Assembly: GCA_050290245.1 (NCBI GenBank) | Contig: JBNKHH010000068.1 | Coordinates: 124,001-188,000, forward strand | From: JBNKHH01 sp050290245 | GTDB lineage: Bacteria; Pseudomonadota; Alphaproteobacteria; Rhodobacterales; Rhodobacteraceae | Direction: 5' to 3' | DNA length: 64,000 nt | Shown: one piece after another, positions 1 through 8,632 of the stretch | Layout of the letters: every line of letters starts with the position of its first letter | How positions within the stretch are numbered: the first letter of the stretch is position 1 | Made by a program: the position numbers and the translations under genes | Notes under the pieces: model-generated | Databases searched by the model: none | The model's input: only the letters and a program-made list of their open reading frames with translations | What the model was told of the DNA's origin: nothing

Positions 1-1
1 G

Positions 2-403
2 TTGGGAGCGGTTCTGAAACTGGGACGTTCCGAGATGAAGTCGGGCGGCCGCCGAAAGGATGCACTGTTGGGTGACGCTATGGAAGCGGTCATCGCAGCA
101 GTCTACGAGGACGCGGGGTTCGAGGCCGCACGCAGCATCATCCTCCGGTTATGGGGTACTCGGATTGACGCCGTGGAAGCGGATGCCCGTGATGCCAAGA
201 CCAGTTTGCAGGAATGGGCGCAGGCACGCGGCCAGACCCCGCCAGCCTATACCGAGACTGGTCGGACCGGGCCGGATCATGCTCCGGTTTTCACCGTTGA
301 AGCGCGTCTTGAGTCCGGGGAGCACGCAATGGCCAAGGCACCTTCCAAGCGAGCGGCAGAGCAGGCCGCCGCAAAGGCGCTCTTGCGCCAGGTTCAGGGT
401 TAA
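2..403 (+). CDS. rnc: Ribonuclease III, C-terminal part (5' end cut by window)
   Basis: Cuts double-stranded RNA during rRNA and mRNA processing in the cytoplasm. The visible 133 residues hold the end of the endonuclease domain, with the signature LGDAMEAVIAAVYEDAG (about residues 23-39) that carries the second pair of acidic catalytic residues. A double-stranded-RNA-binding domain follows from about residue 63, ending in the Ala/Lys-rich segment KAPSKRAAEQAAAKALL. The first catalytic helix is missing because the reading frame runs off the left edge, so the true start is outside. In alphaproteobacteria rnc is usually followed directly by era. Here the next gene is a DUF5765 protein, and era lies 20 kb away on the other strand. 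Confidence 0.93.
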   Translation: MGAVLKLGRSEMKSGGRRKDALLGDAMEAVIAAVYEDAGFEAARSIILRLWGTRIDAVEADARDAKTSLQEWAQARGQTPPAYTETGRTGPDHAPVFTVEARLESGEHAMAKAPSKRAAEQAAAKALLRQVQG

Positions 404-552
404 GCTGCGCCAACGACGCGGCTGACACAGTTCGCCATCTGCGCCGCCTTGTATGGCACATGTTGCATGGGCGTTGGGATCGTCTAGTGTCGGTTCAAGC
501 GATGCCGAGAACGGGCACAAAACAGTCTGAAGTCGCGGAGGAGGGGCAAGGG

Positions 553-1251
553 ATGTGCTGGAGCGAAGGAGCCTCGCTGGCGATGGTGGGTGTCGGCGCT
601 GTCGCAACGGTGGTTACAGCCAGGCGCGGAGAACCAAAGGCGATACCCGCTACACTTGCCTTTTTCTCGGTCATGGAGGCGTTGCAGGTCGGCGGCTATT
701 GGGTGATCGACGAATGCACGTCCACGGCCAACCAGTCTTTCACGCTGCTGTCCTACGTGCACATTGCCTTGCAACCGATCTTTATCAATGCCTTTGGCAT
801 GGCAATCGCGCCCCGGTACGTCACCCCGGCGATCAGGCGGCTTGTCTTTCTGCTGGCCAGCCTCGCGACGATCCTGGTCCTGATGCGACTGGTCCCATTC
901 GGCTGGGCCGGGCAATGTCGTCCCGGCGACGTGCTGTGCGGAGAGGCGCTGTGCACGATTTCGGGGAACTGGCATCTTGGCTGGACCGTGCCGCTGAATG
1001 ACATGTGGGGTTTTACCGGAGGCTTTCGTGAGGCTGTGCCATTCCCGGCCTATCTGTTCGCCGTCCTGGTTGTTCCGCTTATCTACCGAGCGTGGAAATT
1101 CGTCCTCTACCACGCGATGCTGGGACCGCTTCTGGCGATGATGCTGACAGACAATCCCAACGAGATGCCCGCAATCTGGTGCCTGTTCTCGGTAGGGCTT
1201 GTGTTGATCGGCATGGTGCCGGGCATTCGGCAACGCGTGGCGCCCGCCTAG
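553..1251 (+). CDS. DUF5765 family membrane protein
   Basis: A 232-residue integral membrane protein of unknown function, beginning MCWSEGASLAMVG, an N-terminus I associate with the DUF5765 family of Rhodobacteraceae. Several hydrophobic segments are visible, about residues 7-25, 35-50, 60-80, 90-110, 165-180 and 190-225. Five cysteines lie outside the first helix, including a cluster in QCRPGDVLCGEALC, which could form disulfides or bind metal. I chose the ATG at 553 over an upstream in-frame start because GGAGGAGGGG lies just before it and homology-like sequence begins at MCW. Its stop codon shares the bases CTAG with the stop of the convergent deacetylase gene. Function unknown. Confidence 0.75.
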   Translation: MCWSEGASLAMVGVGAVATVVTARRGEPKAIPATLAFFSVMEALQVGGYWVIDECTSTANQSFTLLSYVHIALQPIFINAFGMAIAPRYVTPAIRRLVFLLASLATILVLMRLVPFGWAGQCRPGDVLCGEALCTISGNWHLGWTVPLNDMWGFTGGFREAVPFPAYLFAVLVVPLIYRAWKFVLYHAMLGPLLAMMLTDNPNEMPAIWCLFSVGLVLIGMVPGIRQRVAPA

Positions 1252-2402
1252 CAAAGGTAGGGTTTCAGGCCCTCCAGCATGGTGAGGCAGGCCGCAAGCT
1301 GATCGCGGGCGATGAATTCGTCCGGCTTGTGCGCCTGTTCTATCGAGCCGGGTCCGCAAACGACACAGTCGATCCCAAGCTGCTGATACAGCCCGGCCTC
1401 GGTGCCGAACGGGACGGTGCCGGTCCCATTCGCGCCGGTGAGAGCGGTTGCGATGCGGGCTGCTTCGTTCCTGGTCGCCCGGGAAAGGCCGATGGTTTCA
1501 CCGATGGTTTCGCGAAGGATCGTGGCGCTTGGATCTATGGCTCGCATGGCTGGCAAAAGGCCTTCGGCGTAGCGGTCGATCTGGTCGAGGACAAAGTCGG
1601 CGTCTTCGGTGTTGACGGGACGAAGATCCCATTCGACCTCGGCCAGGCCTGGGATCACGTTATGGGCGACGCCTCCCGCGATCTTTCCGATGTTGATCGT
1701 GGACCACGGAGGCTCGTAGGGGCTGTCGGCGGGGGCGCGACGGCGCAACTCGCCCTCAAGCTCCATCAACCTCATCGCGTAGCGCGCGGCAATGACGGCC
1801 GCGTTCACGCCCAGGTCGGGTGCCGAGCCATGGCCCTCCAGACCTGTGATGTGCGTGGTGTATTCATAGCAGCCCTTGTGACCGTCGATGACCTGCATGC
1901 AGGTGGGTTCGCCAATTATGGCCATGGCAGGGCGAAGATCGCGTTTGTGCAAGTCGGCGGCCAGTGTCTTTGCACCGAGGCACCCGGTTTCTTCGTCGTA
2001 GGTTAGCGCGACGTGGAGAGGGCGGGCCAAGGGCCATCGTGACATCTCAGGCACGAGGGCCAACACACAGGCGATGAATCCCTTCATATCACAAGTGCCC
2101 CGTCCAAAGAGGCGGTCGTCGCGGGCAACCATTGCAAAGGGATCCGATGTCCAGTCCTGGTCTGCGACCGGGACAACATCCGAGTGACCCGACAAAATCA
2201 GGCCACCGTCGCCTTCGGGCCCGAATGTTGCAAAAAGATTAGCCTTGCTCCCATCGGGGCTGGACTGGACATCCAGCCTTGCCCCCAGACCGTCCAGATG
2301 ATTTGCGGCCCAGTTGATCAGGTCAAGGTTCGAGTCCGACGAAATCGTCGGGAAGGCAATCAGCGTGGCCAGGAGGCCTTCGGTTTGCGCCAGCCGGTCC
2401 AT
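1248..2402 (-). CDS. M20-family amidohydrolase, acetylornithine deacetylase (ArgE)-like
   Basis: A 384-residue zinc amidohydrolase of the ArgE/DapE/CPG2 fold that removes an acyl group from an N-acylated amino acid. Metal-ligand motifs are clear: LSGHSDVVPV (His and Asp), a bridging Asp in FGRGTCDMKG, and the catalytic/ligand glutamates in TYDEETGCLGAK. The dimerisation lid domain sits in the middle. The start at 2402 (MDRLAQTEG) overlaps the stop of the upstream M24 gene in a TGATG arrangement, so the two are translationally coupled. Coupling to an ectoine-hydrolase-like enzyme suggests the substrate is an N-acetyl-diamino acid other than biosynthetic acetylornithine; this is inference. ArgE itself remains possible. 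Confidence 0.8.
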   Translation of the reverse strand: MDRLAQTEGLLATLIAFPTISSDSNLDLINWAANHLDGLGARLDVQSSPDGSKANLFATFGPEGDGGLILSGHSDVVPVADQDWTSDPFAMVARDDRLFGRGTCDMKGFIACVLALVPEMSRWPLARPLHVALTYDEETGCLGAKTLAADLHKRDLRPAMAIIGEPTCMQVIDGHKGCYEYTTHITGLEGHGSAPDLGVNAAVIAARYAMRLMELEGELRRRAPADSPYEPPWSTINIGKIAGGVAHNVIPGLAEVEWDLRPVNTEDADFVLDQIDRYAEGLLPAMRAIDPSATILRETIGETIGLSRATRNEAARIATALTGANGTGTVPFGTEAGLYQQLGIDCVVCGPGSIEQAHKPDEFIARDQLAACLTMLEGLKPYLC

Positions 2403-3586
2403 CAGGCCTTTACGAACAACTGGCGAGGACGGTCGCAGAGGCACTCGGCAGCTGCGCCGTCGCGGATCAGAATGCTTTCTGTGATCTCGAGCCCCCAGTC
2501 GTCCATCCAGAGGCCGGGCATGAAGTGAAAGGTCATACCGGGTTCCAGTACGGTGGTGTCGCTGGCGCGGAACGAGCAGGTTCGCTCTCCCCAGTCCGGC
2601 GGGTAGGACAGGCCGATGGGATAGCCGCACCGGGCATCTCGGTGGATGCCGGCCTTTTCCAATTCGGCGTGCAGTGCTCGCGAGACATCGCCGCAAGTCT
2701 TTCCGGGCCGGGCGGCCTCAAGTCCTGCCTCGAGACCGGCGACCAAGGCCTTTTCGGCATTCACCAGGAATTCAGGCGGGCTTCCAAGAAAGACAGTACG
2801 GCAGAACGGGGCGTGATACCGTCTGTAACATCCTGAAAGTTCGAAAAAAGTTGCCTCCCCGCTGTCAAATTTCCGACCATCCCATGTCAGGTGAGGTGCT
2901 GCCGCGTCCGAGCCGGACGGCAGAAGCGGTACGATCGCAGCATAGTCGCCCCAGTGGCCGTCTGCGCCCCTTACGGCCTCGGCCAGAATTTCGGCGACCA
3001 GCTCATTCTTTGGCATTCCGGGCTCGATGCGTTCGATGACGTGGTCGATCAGGTGCTCTGAAATGCGCGCGGCGCGGCGCATGAACGTGATTTCTTCTTC
3101 CGACTTGACACCCCTAAGCCAGTTCACGAGAGCGGTTGCGTCGAAAAAACGTGCGTCCGGCAAGGAAGCTGTCAGGGCCTCGTGCGCCTTTGCCGAGTAG
3201 TAGTAGTTGTCCATCTCGACTCCGATATGCGCCGAGGCGAAGCCGCGATCGCGCAAGCGGGATGCCAGATCCTGCATCGGATGTCTGTCCGTCGCCTGTA
3301 CATAGGTGTCGGCGTAGCCGAAGATTCGGTCCTCGGGCATCCAGACGGTGCGCAGGGCACCGTTGGCGTCCTGCCCGCGTCCCCACCAGATGGGTGCTTC
3401 TCCCGGGATGACCACGACGCCCTGGTGGACGTAGAACGACCACCCGTCATAGCCGGTCAACCAAGCCATGTTCGACGGGTCCTCGACAAAAAGGACATCG
3501 AGGCCAAGTTCTGCCATGCGGGTCTCGACCAGACCAAGCCGGCGGTCGTACTCGGATTGCGTGAAGGGCAAATCAGTCGGGGCCAT
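2402..3586 (-). CDS. M24-family hydrolase, ectoine hydrolase (DoeA/EutD)-like
   Basis: A 394-residue pita-bread-fold protein with an N-terminal creatinase-type domain (residues 1-155) and a C-terminal M24 domain. The segment NMAWLTGYDGWSFYVHQG (about 39-56) resembles what I recall of ectoine hydrolases. At the position where metal-dependent aminopeptidases have Asp ligands this protein has FFELSGCYRRYHAPFCRT (about 247-264), as in the metal-independent creatinase/DoeA branch. DoeA opens the ectoine ring to N-acetyl-diaminobutyrate. Here the partner is an M20 deacetylase rather than the usual DoeB-type enzyme. First gene of a two-gene operon. A generic Xaa-Pro peptidase or creatinase-like role cannot be excluded. 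Confidence 0.7.
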   Translation of the reverse strand: MAPTDLPFTQSEYDRRLGLVETRMAELGLDVLFVEDPSNMAWLTGYDGWSFYVHQGVVVIPGEAPIWWGRGQDANGALRTVWMPEDRIFGYADTYVQATDRHPMQDLASRLRDRGFASAHIGVEMDNYYYSAKAHEALTASLPDARFFDATALVNWLRGVKSEEEITFMRRAARISEHLIDHVIERIEPGMPKNELVAEILAEAVRGADGHWGDYAAIVPLLPSGSDAAAPHLTWDGRKFDSGEATFFELSGCYRRYHAPFCRTVFLGSPPEFLVNAEKALVAGLEAGLEAARPGKTCGDVSRALHAELEKAGIHRDARCGYPIGLSYPPDWGERTCSFRASDTTVLEPGMTFHFMPGLWMDDWGLEITESILIRDGAAAECLCDRPRQLFVKA

Positions 3587-3920
3587 TGTCAGTCTCGTGC
3601 TGTCAGAACGCGATCACAAGACCCGGTTTTTCCACCAACATCAATGCCGGATGCGTCCGGTTCGGCTATGTTCCGGATGCTGAACCTACCTCAATTCATG
3701 GGTTTGAATAAGATGGGCTGCGACTACAGAGGAATTTTCACCGTCGGCGTACCAGGTCATGTTTCCCTCGGATGTGGTAAACAAATCCGTCCGAATGCGG
3801 CTCGTCAAAGCCACCAAGTCCGGCGCCGGAAACTGATTTCAAGCGCGGGAAGATCGCGATCGGTGATCGAGGTACGCGGACACCTTGCTGCACTGGTGGA
3901 TGAAGGCATTAGGCAGCTAA
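3587..3920. other. Intergenic region between tRNA-Met and the M24 gene
   Basis: No credible coding frame. It should hold the promoter of the leftward M24/M20 operon. A 14-base inverted repeat CCGGA-TGCG-TCCGG lies at 3647-3660, and the half CCGGATGC recurs about 25 bases further right. This could be an operator, but no regulator gene is adjacent. A short ATTAG/CTAAT dyad at 3908-3921 touches the tRNA 3' end and has no T-run, so it is not a convincing terminator. Confidence 0.4.
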
Positions 3921-3997
3921 TGGTAGCGGAGGAGGGATTTGAACCCCCGACACAAGGATTATGATTCCTCTGCTCTAACCAACTGAGCTACTCCGCC
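3921..3997 (-). tRNA. tRNA-Met (anticodon CAT, elongator type)
   Basis: Read on the minus strand, a 77-base cloverleaf with encoded CCA. Acceptor arms GGCGGAG and CTCCGCT pair with a G-U at the first pair. The D arm contains AGCTCAGTTGGTTAGAGC. The anticodon stem GAGGA/TCCTT encloses the loop ATCATAA with anticodon CAT, and the T arm contains GGTTCAAATCC. The absence of three consecutive G-C pairs in the anticodon stem argues against initiator tRNA. The overall sequence matches elongator tRNA-Met of alphaproteobacteria better than the CAT-reading isoleucine tRNA. Confidence 0.93.
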
Positions 3998-4158
3998 ACG
4001 AGCGAGGCGGTAGGTAGAGCCTTGGCGCGCGGGCGTCAAGCCCGTTCGGTTCGTTTTGCGGCTGTAAAATGATAGCTCTGGCAAGTTTGCCTTTGTCATA
4101 GGAATATCCGCACCCAACAGGCCGAATACCCGGCCTTTGGGAAAGGAAACCCGCGCCC

Positions 4159-4623
4159 ATGATGTTTCAACCGCCCAAGCTGATCCACGCCTTTGACCTG
4201 GTCGTCAAACTCGACCCGATCATCGAGATGGGGCATGGTCGAGCCGGTCACAGGCGTATCGTTCCGATTGTCGGTGGTGCCGTTGAAGGCGAGCGGATTC
4301 GTGGCGAAGTGATGAACCTGGGGGCGGATTGGCAGACGGTCTTTGGTGACGGATTGGCCGAGCTGGACACCCGTTATGGGATTCGCACCCATGACGGTGC
4401 GGTGATCGAAGTGATTAACTATGGTCGTCGGCACGGACCTGACGAGGTCATGGCGCGAGTGGCTGCGGGCGAAGCGGTTGATCCGTCGGCCTATTACATG
4501 CGGTCGCATTGCAGGCTTGAGACCGGCGATCCGCGCTATGCCTGGGTCAATCGCAGTTTGTTTGTCGGCACCGGCGGACGGCGCGCGGCGAGTGTCGAGA
4601 TTTCAATGTTCGAGATCGCCTGA
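4159..4623 (+). CDS. DUF3237 family protein
   Basis: A 154-residue soluble protein of the DUF3237 family, a small beta-barrel family of unknown biochemistry that often sits near catabolic operons. Recognised from the run PKLIHAFDLVVKLDPII, GHRRIVPIVGG, GEVMNLGADWQTV and TRYGIRTHDGAVIEVINYG, and the C-terminal PRYAWVNRSLFVGTGGR. Start 4159 is preceded by AAGGAAA; the next codon is also ATG (4162), so either could be used. It converges on the TRAP large permease with only three bases between stop codons. No catalytic role can be stated. Confidence 0.75.
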   Translation: MMFQPPKLIHAFDLVVKLDPIIEMGHGRAGHRRIVPIVGGAVEGERIRGEVMNLGADWQTVFGDGLAELDTRYGIRTHDGAVIEVINYGRRHGPDEVMARVAAGEAVDPSAYYMRSHCRLETGDPRYAWVNRSLFVGTGGRRAASVEISMFEIA

Positions 4624-4626
4624 GCG

Positions 4627-5922
4627 TCAGCCCTGGTATCCCAACAGGCGCGGCAGAAAGAGCGTGATGCCCGGGAAGAGGATGAGGACCAGGAGCGCGG
4701 CGACCAGCACGCCGAGGAACGGCCATATTTCCCGGATGATCTCGCGCAGGGGGATGCGGGTAACGGCATTGATCACGAACAGGAGGATGCCATAAGGCGG
4801 GGTGATCAGGCCGATCATACAGTTCACCACGGCGACGACGCCGAAATGGACCAGGTCTATGCCCAGTTCGCGGCAGGTCGGCAGGAACAGCGGGATGATC
4901 ACAAGGATCAGCGTGGTGGCGTCCAGAACGCAGCCCAGAAGCAGGATCAATACGTTCACGCCCAACAGGAAGAAGACCGGGTGGATGTCCAGTCCGACGA
5001 GTTTTTGCGCCAAAAGGTTGGGGATGTTCTCGGACGCAACCACATAGTTCAGGATCAGCGCACCACCGATCACCAGGCCGACGGCGGCAGAGGAGCGCGC
5101 GCTTTCCACGAGGATGGAATAGAGCGACCTAAGGCTGAGGGCCCTGTAGAAAAACGCAGCAAGGATAAGCGCATAAAAAGCGGCGACGGCCGCGGCCTCG
5201 GTCGGGGTCGTGACGCCTCCGTAGATGCCGTAGAGCAGGATCGCAGGCATCAACAGGGCAGGGAATGCGTTGAAGGTCTGGCGAGGCAGTTCAGACAGCG
5301 GCACGGCCTCCTCGAGACCGAAGCCGCGCCGGTGCGCCATCCAGTAGTTCATGCCCATGAGGACGAAGCCCATCATAAGGCCCGGAAGGATGCCGCCCAG
5401 GAAGAGGTAGCCGATCGAGGCGTTCGAGACGAGGGCGTAGAGTACCATCGGGATCGACGGCGGAATAATCGGGCCTATGGTGGCCGATGCAGCCGTGATC
5501 GCGGCGGCATAGCCACGCGTATAGTGGCCCGTCTTGACCATCATCTCGATGATGATCTTGCCGATCCCCGCTGCGTCCGCGACGGCCGAGCCGGACATGC
5601 CGGAAAAGATCAGGGACGCCACGACATTTACGTGACCGAGGCCGCCCTTGAACCGACCGACAAGCACGACGCAGAACCGAAGCAGCCTGTCCGAAATCGT
5701 TCCGGCGTTCATGATGCCCGCTGCGACAATGAAGAGCGGCACAGCCAGGAGAACGAAGCTGGAAAACAGCCCGTCCATCAGGACCTTGCCCGCAAGGCCG
5801 ATATCGTTGCCGCCGACGACGAGATAGACGAACGAGCCGAGGAGGATAGCGTAGGCTACCGGCATGCCGATGCCGGCCATGAAAAACAGGGTCAGAAGAC
5901 AAAGCCCGAATTCGACGCTCAT
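4627..5922 (-). CDS. dctM: TRAP transporter large permease (DctM-type)
   Basis: A 431-residue, 12-helix inner-membrane protein that carries out sodium-driven uptake of a small organic anion together with DctQ and the periplasmic DctP. Family marks include GIGMPVAYAILLG near the N-terminus, the duplicated GxxxP-type segments FSGMSGSAVADAAGIG and TIGPIIPPSIPMVLYA, and the C-terminal NCMIGLITPPYGILLFV. The start overlaps the end of dctQ by four bases (ATGA). It is the last gene of a leftward operon with a DHDPS-family lyase, dctP and dctQ. The substrate cannot be read from sequence. The lyase partner points to a 2-keto or sugar acid. Confidence 0.92.
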   Translation of the reverse strand: MSVEFGLCLLTLFFMAGIGMPVAYAILLGSFVYLVVGGNDIGLAGKVLMDGLFSSFVLLAVPLFIVAAGIMNAGTISDRLLRFCVVLVGRFKGGLGHVNVVASLIFSGMSGSAVADAAGIGKIIIEMMVKTGHYTRGYAAAITAASATIGPIIPPSIPMVLYALVSNASIGYLFLGGILPGLMMGFVLMGMNYWMAHRRGFGLEEAVPLSELPRQTFNAFPALLMPAILLYGIYGGVTTPTEAAAVAAFYALILAAFFYRALSLRSLYSILVESARSSAAVGLVIGGALILNYVVASENIPNLLAQKLVGLDIHPVFFLLGVNVLILLLGCVLDATTLILVIIPLFLPTCRELGIDLVHFGVVAVVNCMIGLITPPYGILLFVINAVTRIPLREIIREIWPFLGVLVAALLVLILFPGITLFLPRLLGYQG

Positions 5923-6494
5923 GTCTTGGGTTCCCCAGGCGTTTCACCGGCCAGTTCGTCGTAGTGATGCAGGTCTTCTTCGGCTCCGTGGCGAAAGGCG
6001 TTCCATGCTCGCCAGGCATAACGCATGGGGACGATCACCAGAAATGCGATGTAAATCATGTAGATGTCACGCATCCTGATCCAATCGCCAAAGACGTTGG
6101 ACAGAGTCGCCGTCTTCTTGAGGCGCAGAATATAGAACTTGTCCCATGTCGGGATCAGCGACCACAGAAGGCCGATGCAGATTGCCAGCCCGGCGATGAT
6201 CGCAAACCATTTGCGAACTTCGGGTCTGACGTGGGTATAGAGAATGTCGAAGGTGACGTGGTCGCGCTCACGCACGATCAGCGCATTGCCCCAGAACACG
6301 ATCCAGATCCACATCAACAGGCAGAATTCAAGCGTCCAGCCATAGCGCGTGGGGTCAAGCGCCGGTATCATCTCGGGCAGCCAAGCAAGGCGCGCGGTGT
6401 AGCGGATCAGGATTTGAAGAATGAAGGTGGCGAACATGGCGGCCATCATCATGGCCGCCACGAATTCTGCCCCGCGGGCTACAAGCTTGCGCAT
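5919..6494 (-). CDS. dctQ: TRAP transporter small permease (DctQ-type)
   Basis: A 191-residue membrane protein with four predicted helices (about residues 10-30, 55-75, 95-115 and 145-165), the usual size and topology for the small TRAP subunit that bridges the binding protein and DctM. The motif CLLMWIWIVFWGNALIVRERDHVTFD contains the typical W-x-x-x-x-G-x-x-x-V-R-x-x-x-H signature. It lies 29 bases after dctP and overlaps dctM by four bases, so translation of the two permease subunits is coupled. The C-terminal tail is long, acidic and probably cytoplasmic. Confidence 0.9.
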   Translation of the reverse strand: MRKLVARGAEFVAAMMMAAMFATFILQILIRYTARLAWLPEMIPALDPTRYGWTLEFCLLMWIWIVFWGNALIVRERDHVTFDILYTHVRPEVRKWFAIIAGLAICIGLLWSLIPTWDKFYILRLKKTATLSNVFGDWIRMRDIYMIYIAFLVIVPMRYAWRAWNAFRHGAEEDLHHYDELAGETPGEPKT

Positions 6495-6523
6495 ATCAGC
6501 CTCCCGCAGGGCAGTTTGGCCGA

Positions 6524-7519
6524 TCAGTTGCCGAGCGCGTTGATCTTGTCGAGGACGCCTTCAGGCCAGGAGGCCGCGAACTCGGAGCCGACGTACTGGG
6601 CCTGGACGTGGCTGCGGAAGGCATCCAGGTCGGGTTCGTAGATCGCCAGTCCCTCGCCTTCGAGGAAGGCCACGAGATCGGCTTCTTTCTGAAGCTGGAT
6701 CTGGCGGCCGGACTCGGCGGCGTCTTCGGCGGCCTTCTTGACGGTGGCCTGCTGATCGGGCGTCAGTTCGTCCCAGACAGCCTTGGAGAAGGCAACATAG
6801 TTGAGGTCGACAAGGTGCGACGTCAGGACAATCTGGTTCGTCACCTCGTAGAACTTGGCGTCCACGACGGTCGGAAGCGGGTTGTCCTGTCCATCGACCG
6901 AACCGGTCGAGAGCGCGGTATAAACCTCGGTAAAGGCCATCGGGGTCGGGTTCGCGCCGAGGGCCTTGCCCAGGTATTGCCAGGCATCAGTGCCGGGCAT
7001 CCGCAGGTTCACGCCGGCAAGGTCGTCGGGCGTCATGACGGTCAGTTCGTCCTTGGTCTGACGCAGGTTCACATGACGGCGGCCAAGATACATGACGGCG
7101 AGAAGCTTGACGCCAAGCTCATCCTCGACGGTCTTCTTGAAGGGATCCATCAGCGGGTCGTTGAAAACCGCGACCTGGTGGGCTGCGTCCTGATGAACGT
7201 AACCTGTTGCAAAGATTGAAAACTCAGGAAAAAACTGGGCCAATTCCTGGGCCGAGGCGATCGACATCTCAAGGTCGCCCGATGCAATGGCTTCAAGTTC
7301 CGAGTTCTGCGCGATCAGCGAGGCGTTGTAATGCGGCTCGTAAGTCGCGAATTCGGCGACGGCGGGGCCAAAGACCTCTTCCAGGGCGACTGAGCGCTGG
7401 TCGGTCGGCGACGCCGGGGTGGACATGCGCAGGGTGATCTTGTCCTGGGCCATGGCGGGCATGGCAAGTGCGATTGCGGTCAGGGCAGCAAAGCCGCGGC
7501 GGGTCAGGTTTGAAGACAT
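6524..7519 (-). CDS. dctP: TRAP transporter substrate-binding protein (DctP-type)
   Basis: A 331-residue periplasmic receptor. The export signal MSSNLTRRGFAALTAIALAMPAMAQ includes two consecutive arginines followed by GF, so it may be a twin-arginine (Tat) signal. The mature part has the DctP fold with the conserved segment NLRMPGTDAWQYLGKALGANPTPM, containing the arginine that normally binds the substrate carboxylate, and EVYTALSTGSVDGQDNP. The start at 7519 was chosen over a longer frame because AGAGGAGG precedes it and the signal peptide begins there. First transporter gene after the DHDPS-family lyase. Confidence 0.9.
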   Translation of the reverse strand: MSSNLTRRGFAALTAIALAMPAMAQDKITLRMSTPASPTDQRSVALEEVFGPAVAEFATYEPHYNASLIAQNSELEAIASGDLEMSIASAQELAQFFPEFSIFATGYVHQDAAHQVAVFNDPLMDPFKKTVEDELGVKLLAVMYLGRRHVNLRQTKDELTVMTPDDLAGVNLRMPGTDAWQYLGKALGANPTPMAFTEVYTALSTGSVDGQDNPLPTVVDAKFYEVTNQIVLTSHLVDLNYVAFSKAVWDELTPDQQATVKKAAEDAAESGRQIQLQKEADLVAFLEGEGLAIYEPDLDAFRSHVQAQYVGSEFAASWPEGVLDKINALGN

Positions 7520-7608
7520 CCGATTTCCTCCTCTGTATCGGTATTTTCTTTGTGCTGTCTGCCATACTAATTGGTATTGCAGCGAGCGGAAGCGGGTTTT
7601 CAAATTTG

Positions 7609-7623
7609 CTGATAAATTATCAG
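7609..7623. repeat. 15-base palindrome over the lyase stop codon
   Basis: CTGATAA-A-TTATCAG, two perfect seven-base arms with one central base. It covers the stop codon of the DHDPS-family gene and lies about 90 bases before dctP. An imperfect dyad ATACTAATTGGTAT sits at 7565-7578, between the palindrome and dctP. The pair may be regulatory or an RNA-processing site within the operon. Neither has a T-run. Confidence 0.4.
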
Positions 7624-8483
7624 ATGGTCTTGCCCTCGGTGGCGGAGATCAGCGCTTCCATGGCGTCATTTTGCAGTGCGGACAGGGGCGGGCGGAGACG
7701 GTTCCAGTCCGGTTGGTTCGTCTGCCTGGACATGAGAGTCTTGATCGCCGCCACCACCGGGTGCGCGACAACGGCATTGGTCTGGGCGGTGATAAAGGGG
7801 TCTTCTTCGCCCGTATCGATAAGGTGGCGCATTTTCTCGGGATAAAGGTTCGACATCCCACAGATGCTGCCGCCGGCGCCGCGCTGGATTGCACGGGCCA
7901 GAAGGCGTTCGTCCCCCACAAGGACAGTGAGCCCGGCGATGTCGAGATAGGCCATCGAACTGTCCCAGTTGCCGGAACTGTCCTTCATGGCGCGGATGCG
8001 ATCGGGAAAGGTTTCCACCAGTCGGCGGGTCAGTGCTACCGACAAGGGAACATCTGTAACTTGCGGAATGTTATAGAGAATTATCCGAACCTCATCAGGA
8101 CTTTGAGCTAGAATGCCGGCGTGCCATTCGAACAGCCCCTCGTCATCGAGATTGGTGAAATAGAAGGGCGGCGCCAGAAGAACGTCGCGAACGCCGAACT
8201 CAAGGCCGATGTTGATGATGGCCAGCACATCCGGGATGGCCGAGGCGCATACGCCCTGGATGACCTGTTCTCCGGTGATGCCCCGGTCCGCCAGAGCCTT
8301 GAGGACCGGCGCGCGTTCGGAAATGCCGATGGAGGGGCCTTCGCCGGTCGTGCCGAAGATGGTGATCGATTGCGCGCCGCGCGCCATGAGGTCGCTGGCG
8401 TGGTCTGCGAGGCGTCCGACGTCTACCGAACCGTCTGCGCAGAAGGGGGTCAGTATCGCGACAGAAAGTCCAAACTTTGCCAC
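7620..8483 (-). CDS. Dihydrodipicolinate synthase (DapA) family lyase/aldolase
   Basis: A 287-residue class I aldolase-type TIM barrel. The Schiff-base lysine lies in RAMKDSSGNWDS, the catalytic tyrosine in IILYNIPQVTDVP, and the phosphate/carboxylate loop in GTTGEGPSI. The start is a GTG at 8483 (VAKFGLSVAILTPF), preceded by AAGGAT; homology-like sequence begins exactly there. It heads an operon with TRAP transporter genes. It therefore more likely acts on an imported 2-keto acid or hydroxy acid (retro-aldol or dehydration) than in lysine biosynthesis. The exact substrate is unknown. Divergent from pxpB with about 150 bases between starts. Confidence 0.82.
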   Translation of the reverse strand: MAKFGLSVAILTPFCADGSVDVGRLADHASDLMARGAQSITIFGTTGEGPSIGISERAPVLKALADRGITGEQVIQGVCASAIPDVLAIINIGLEFGVRDVLLAPPFYFTNLDDEGLFEWHAGILAQSPDEVRIILYNIPQVTDVPLSVALTRRLVETFPDRIRAMKDSSGNWDSSMAYLDIAGLTVLVGDERLLARAIQRGAGGSICGMSNLYPEKMRHLIDTGEEDPFITAQTNAVVAHPVVAAIKTLMSRQTNQPDWNRLRPPLSALQNDAMEALISATEGKTI

Positions 8484-8632
8484 GGTGTATCCTATCCTTG
8501 AAAATTGCTGGCGCAAGATAGGCGGAAGCTTTTGGGAAGGACAGCGCAAATCTGGGAGCGTGTTCCGGGTCCAGAGTGAAAAACACGTCTTTGGCATTTT
8601 CTTCCTGTGTCCGGTATGGAAATTTGCGCAGG

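Noticed and set aside
3921..3997. Alternative identity as CAT-reading tRNA-Ile (lysidine-modified)
   Set aside because: Arm sequences resemble elongator tRNA-Met of alphaproteobacteria more closely; tRNA-Ile2 has a different acceptor and anticodon stem.
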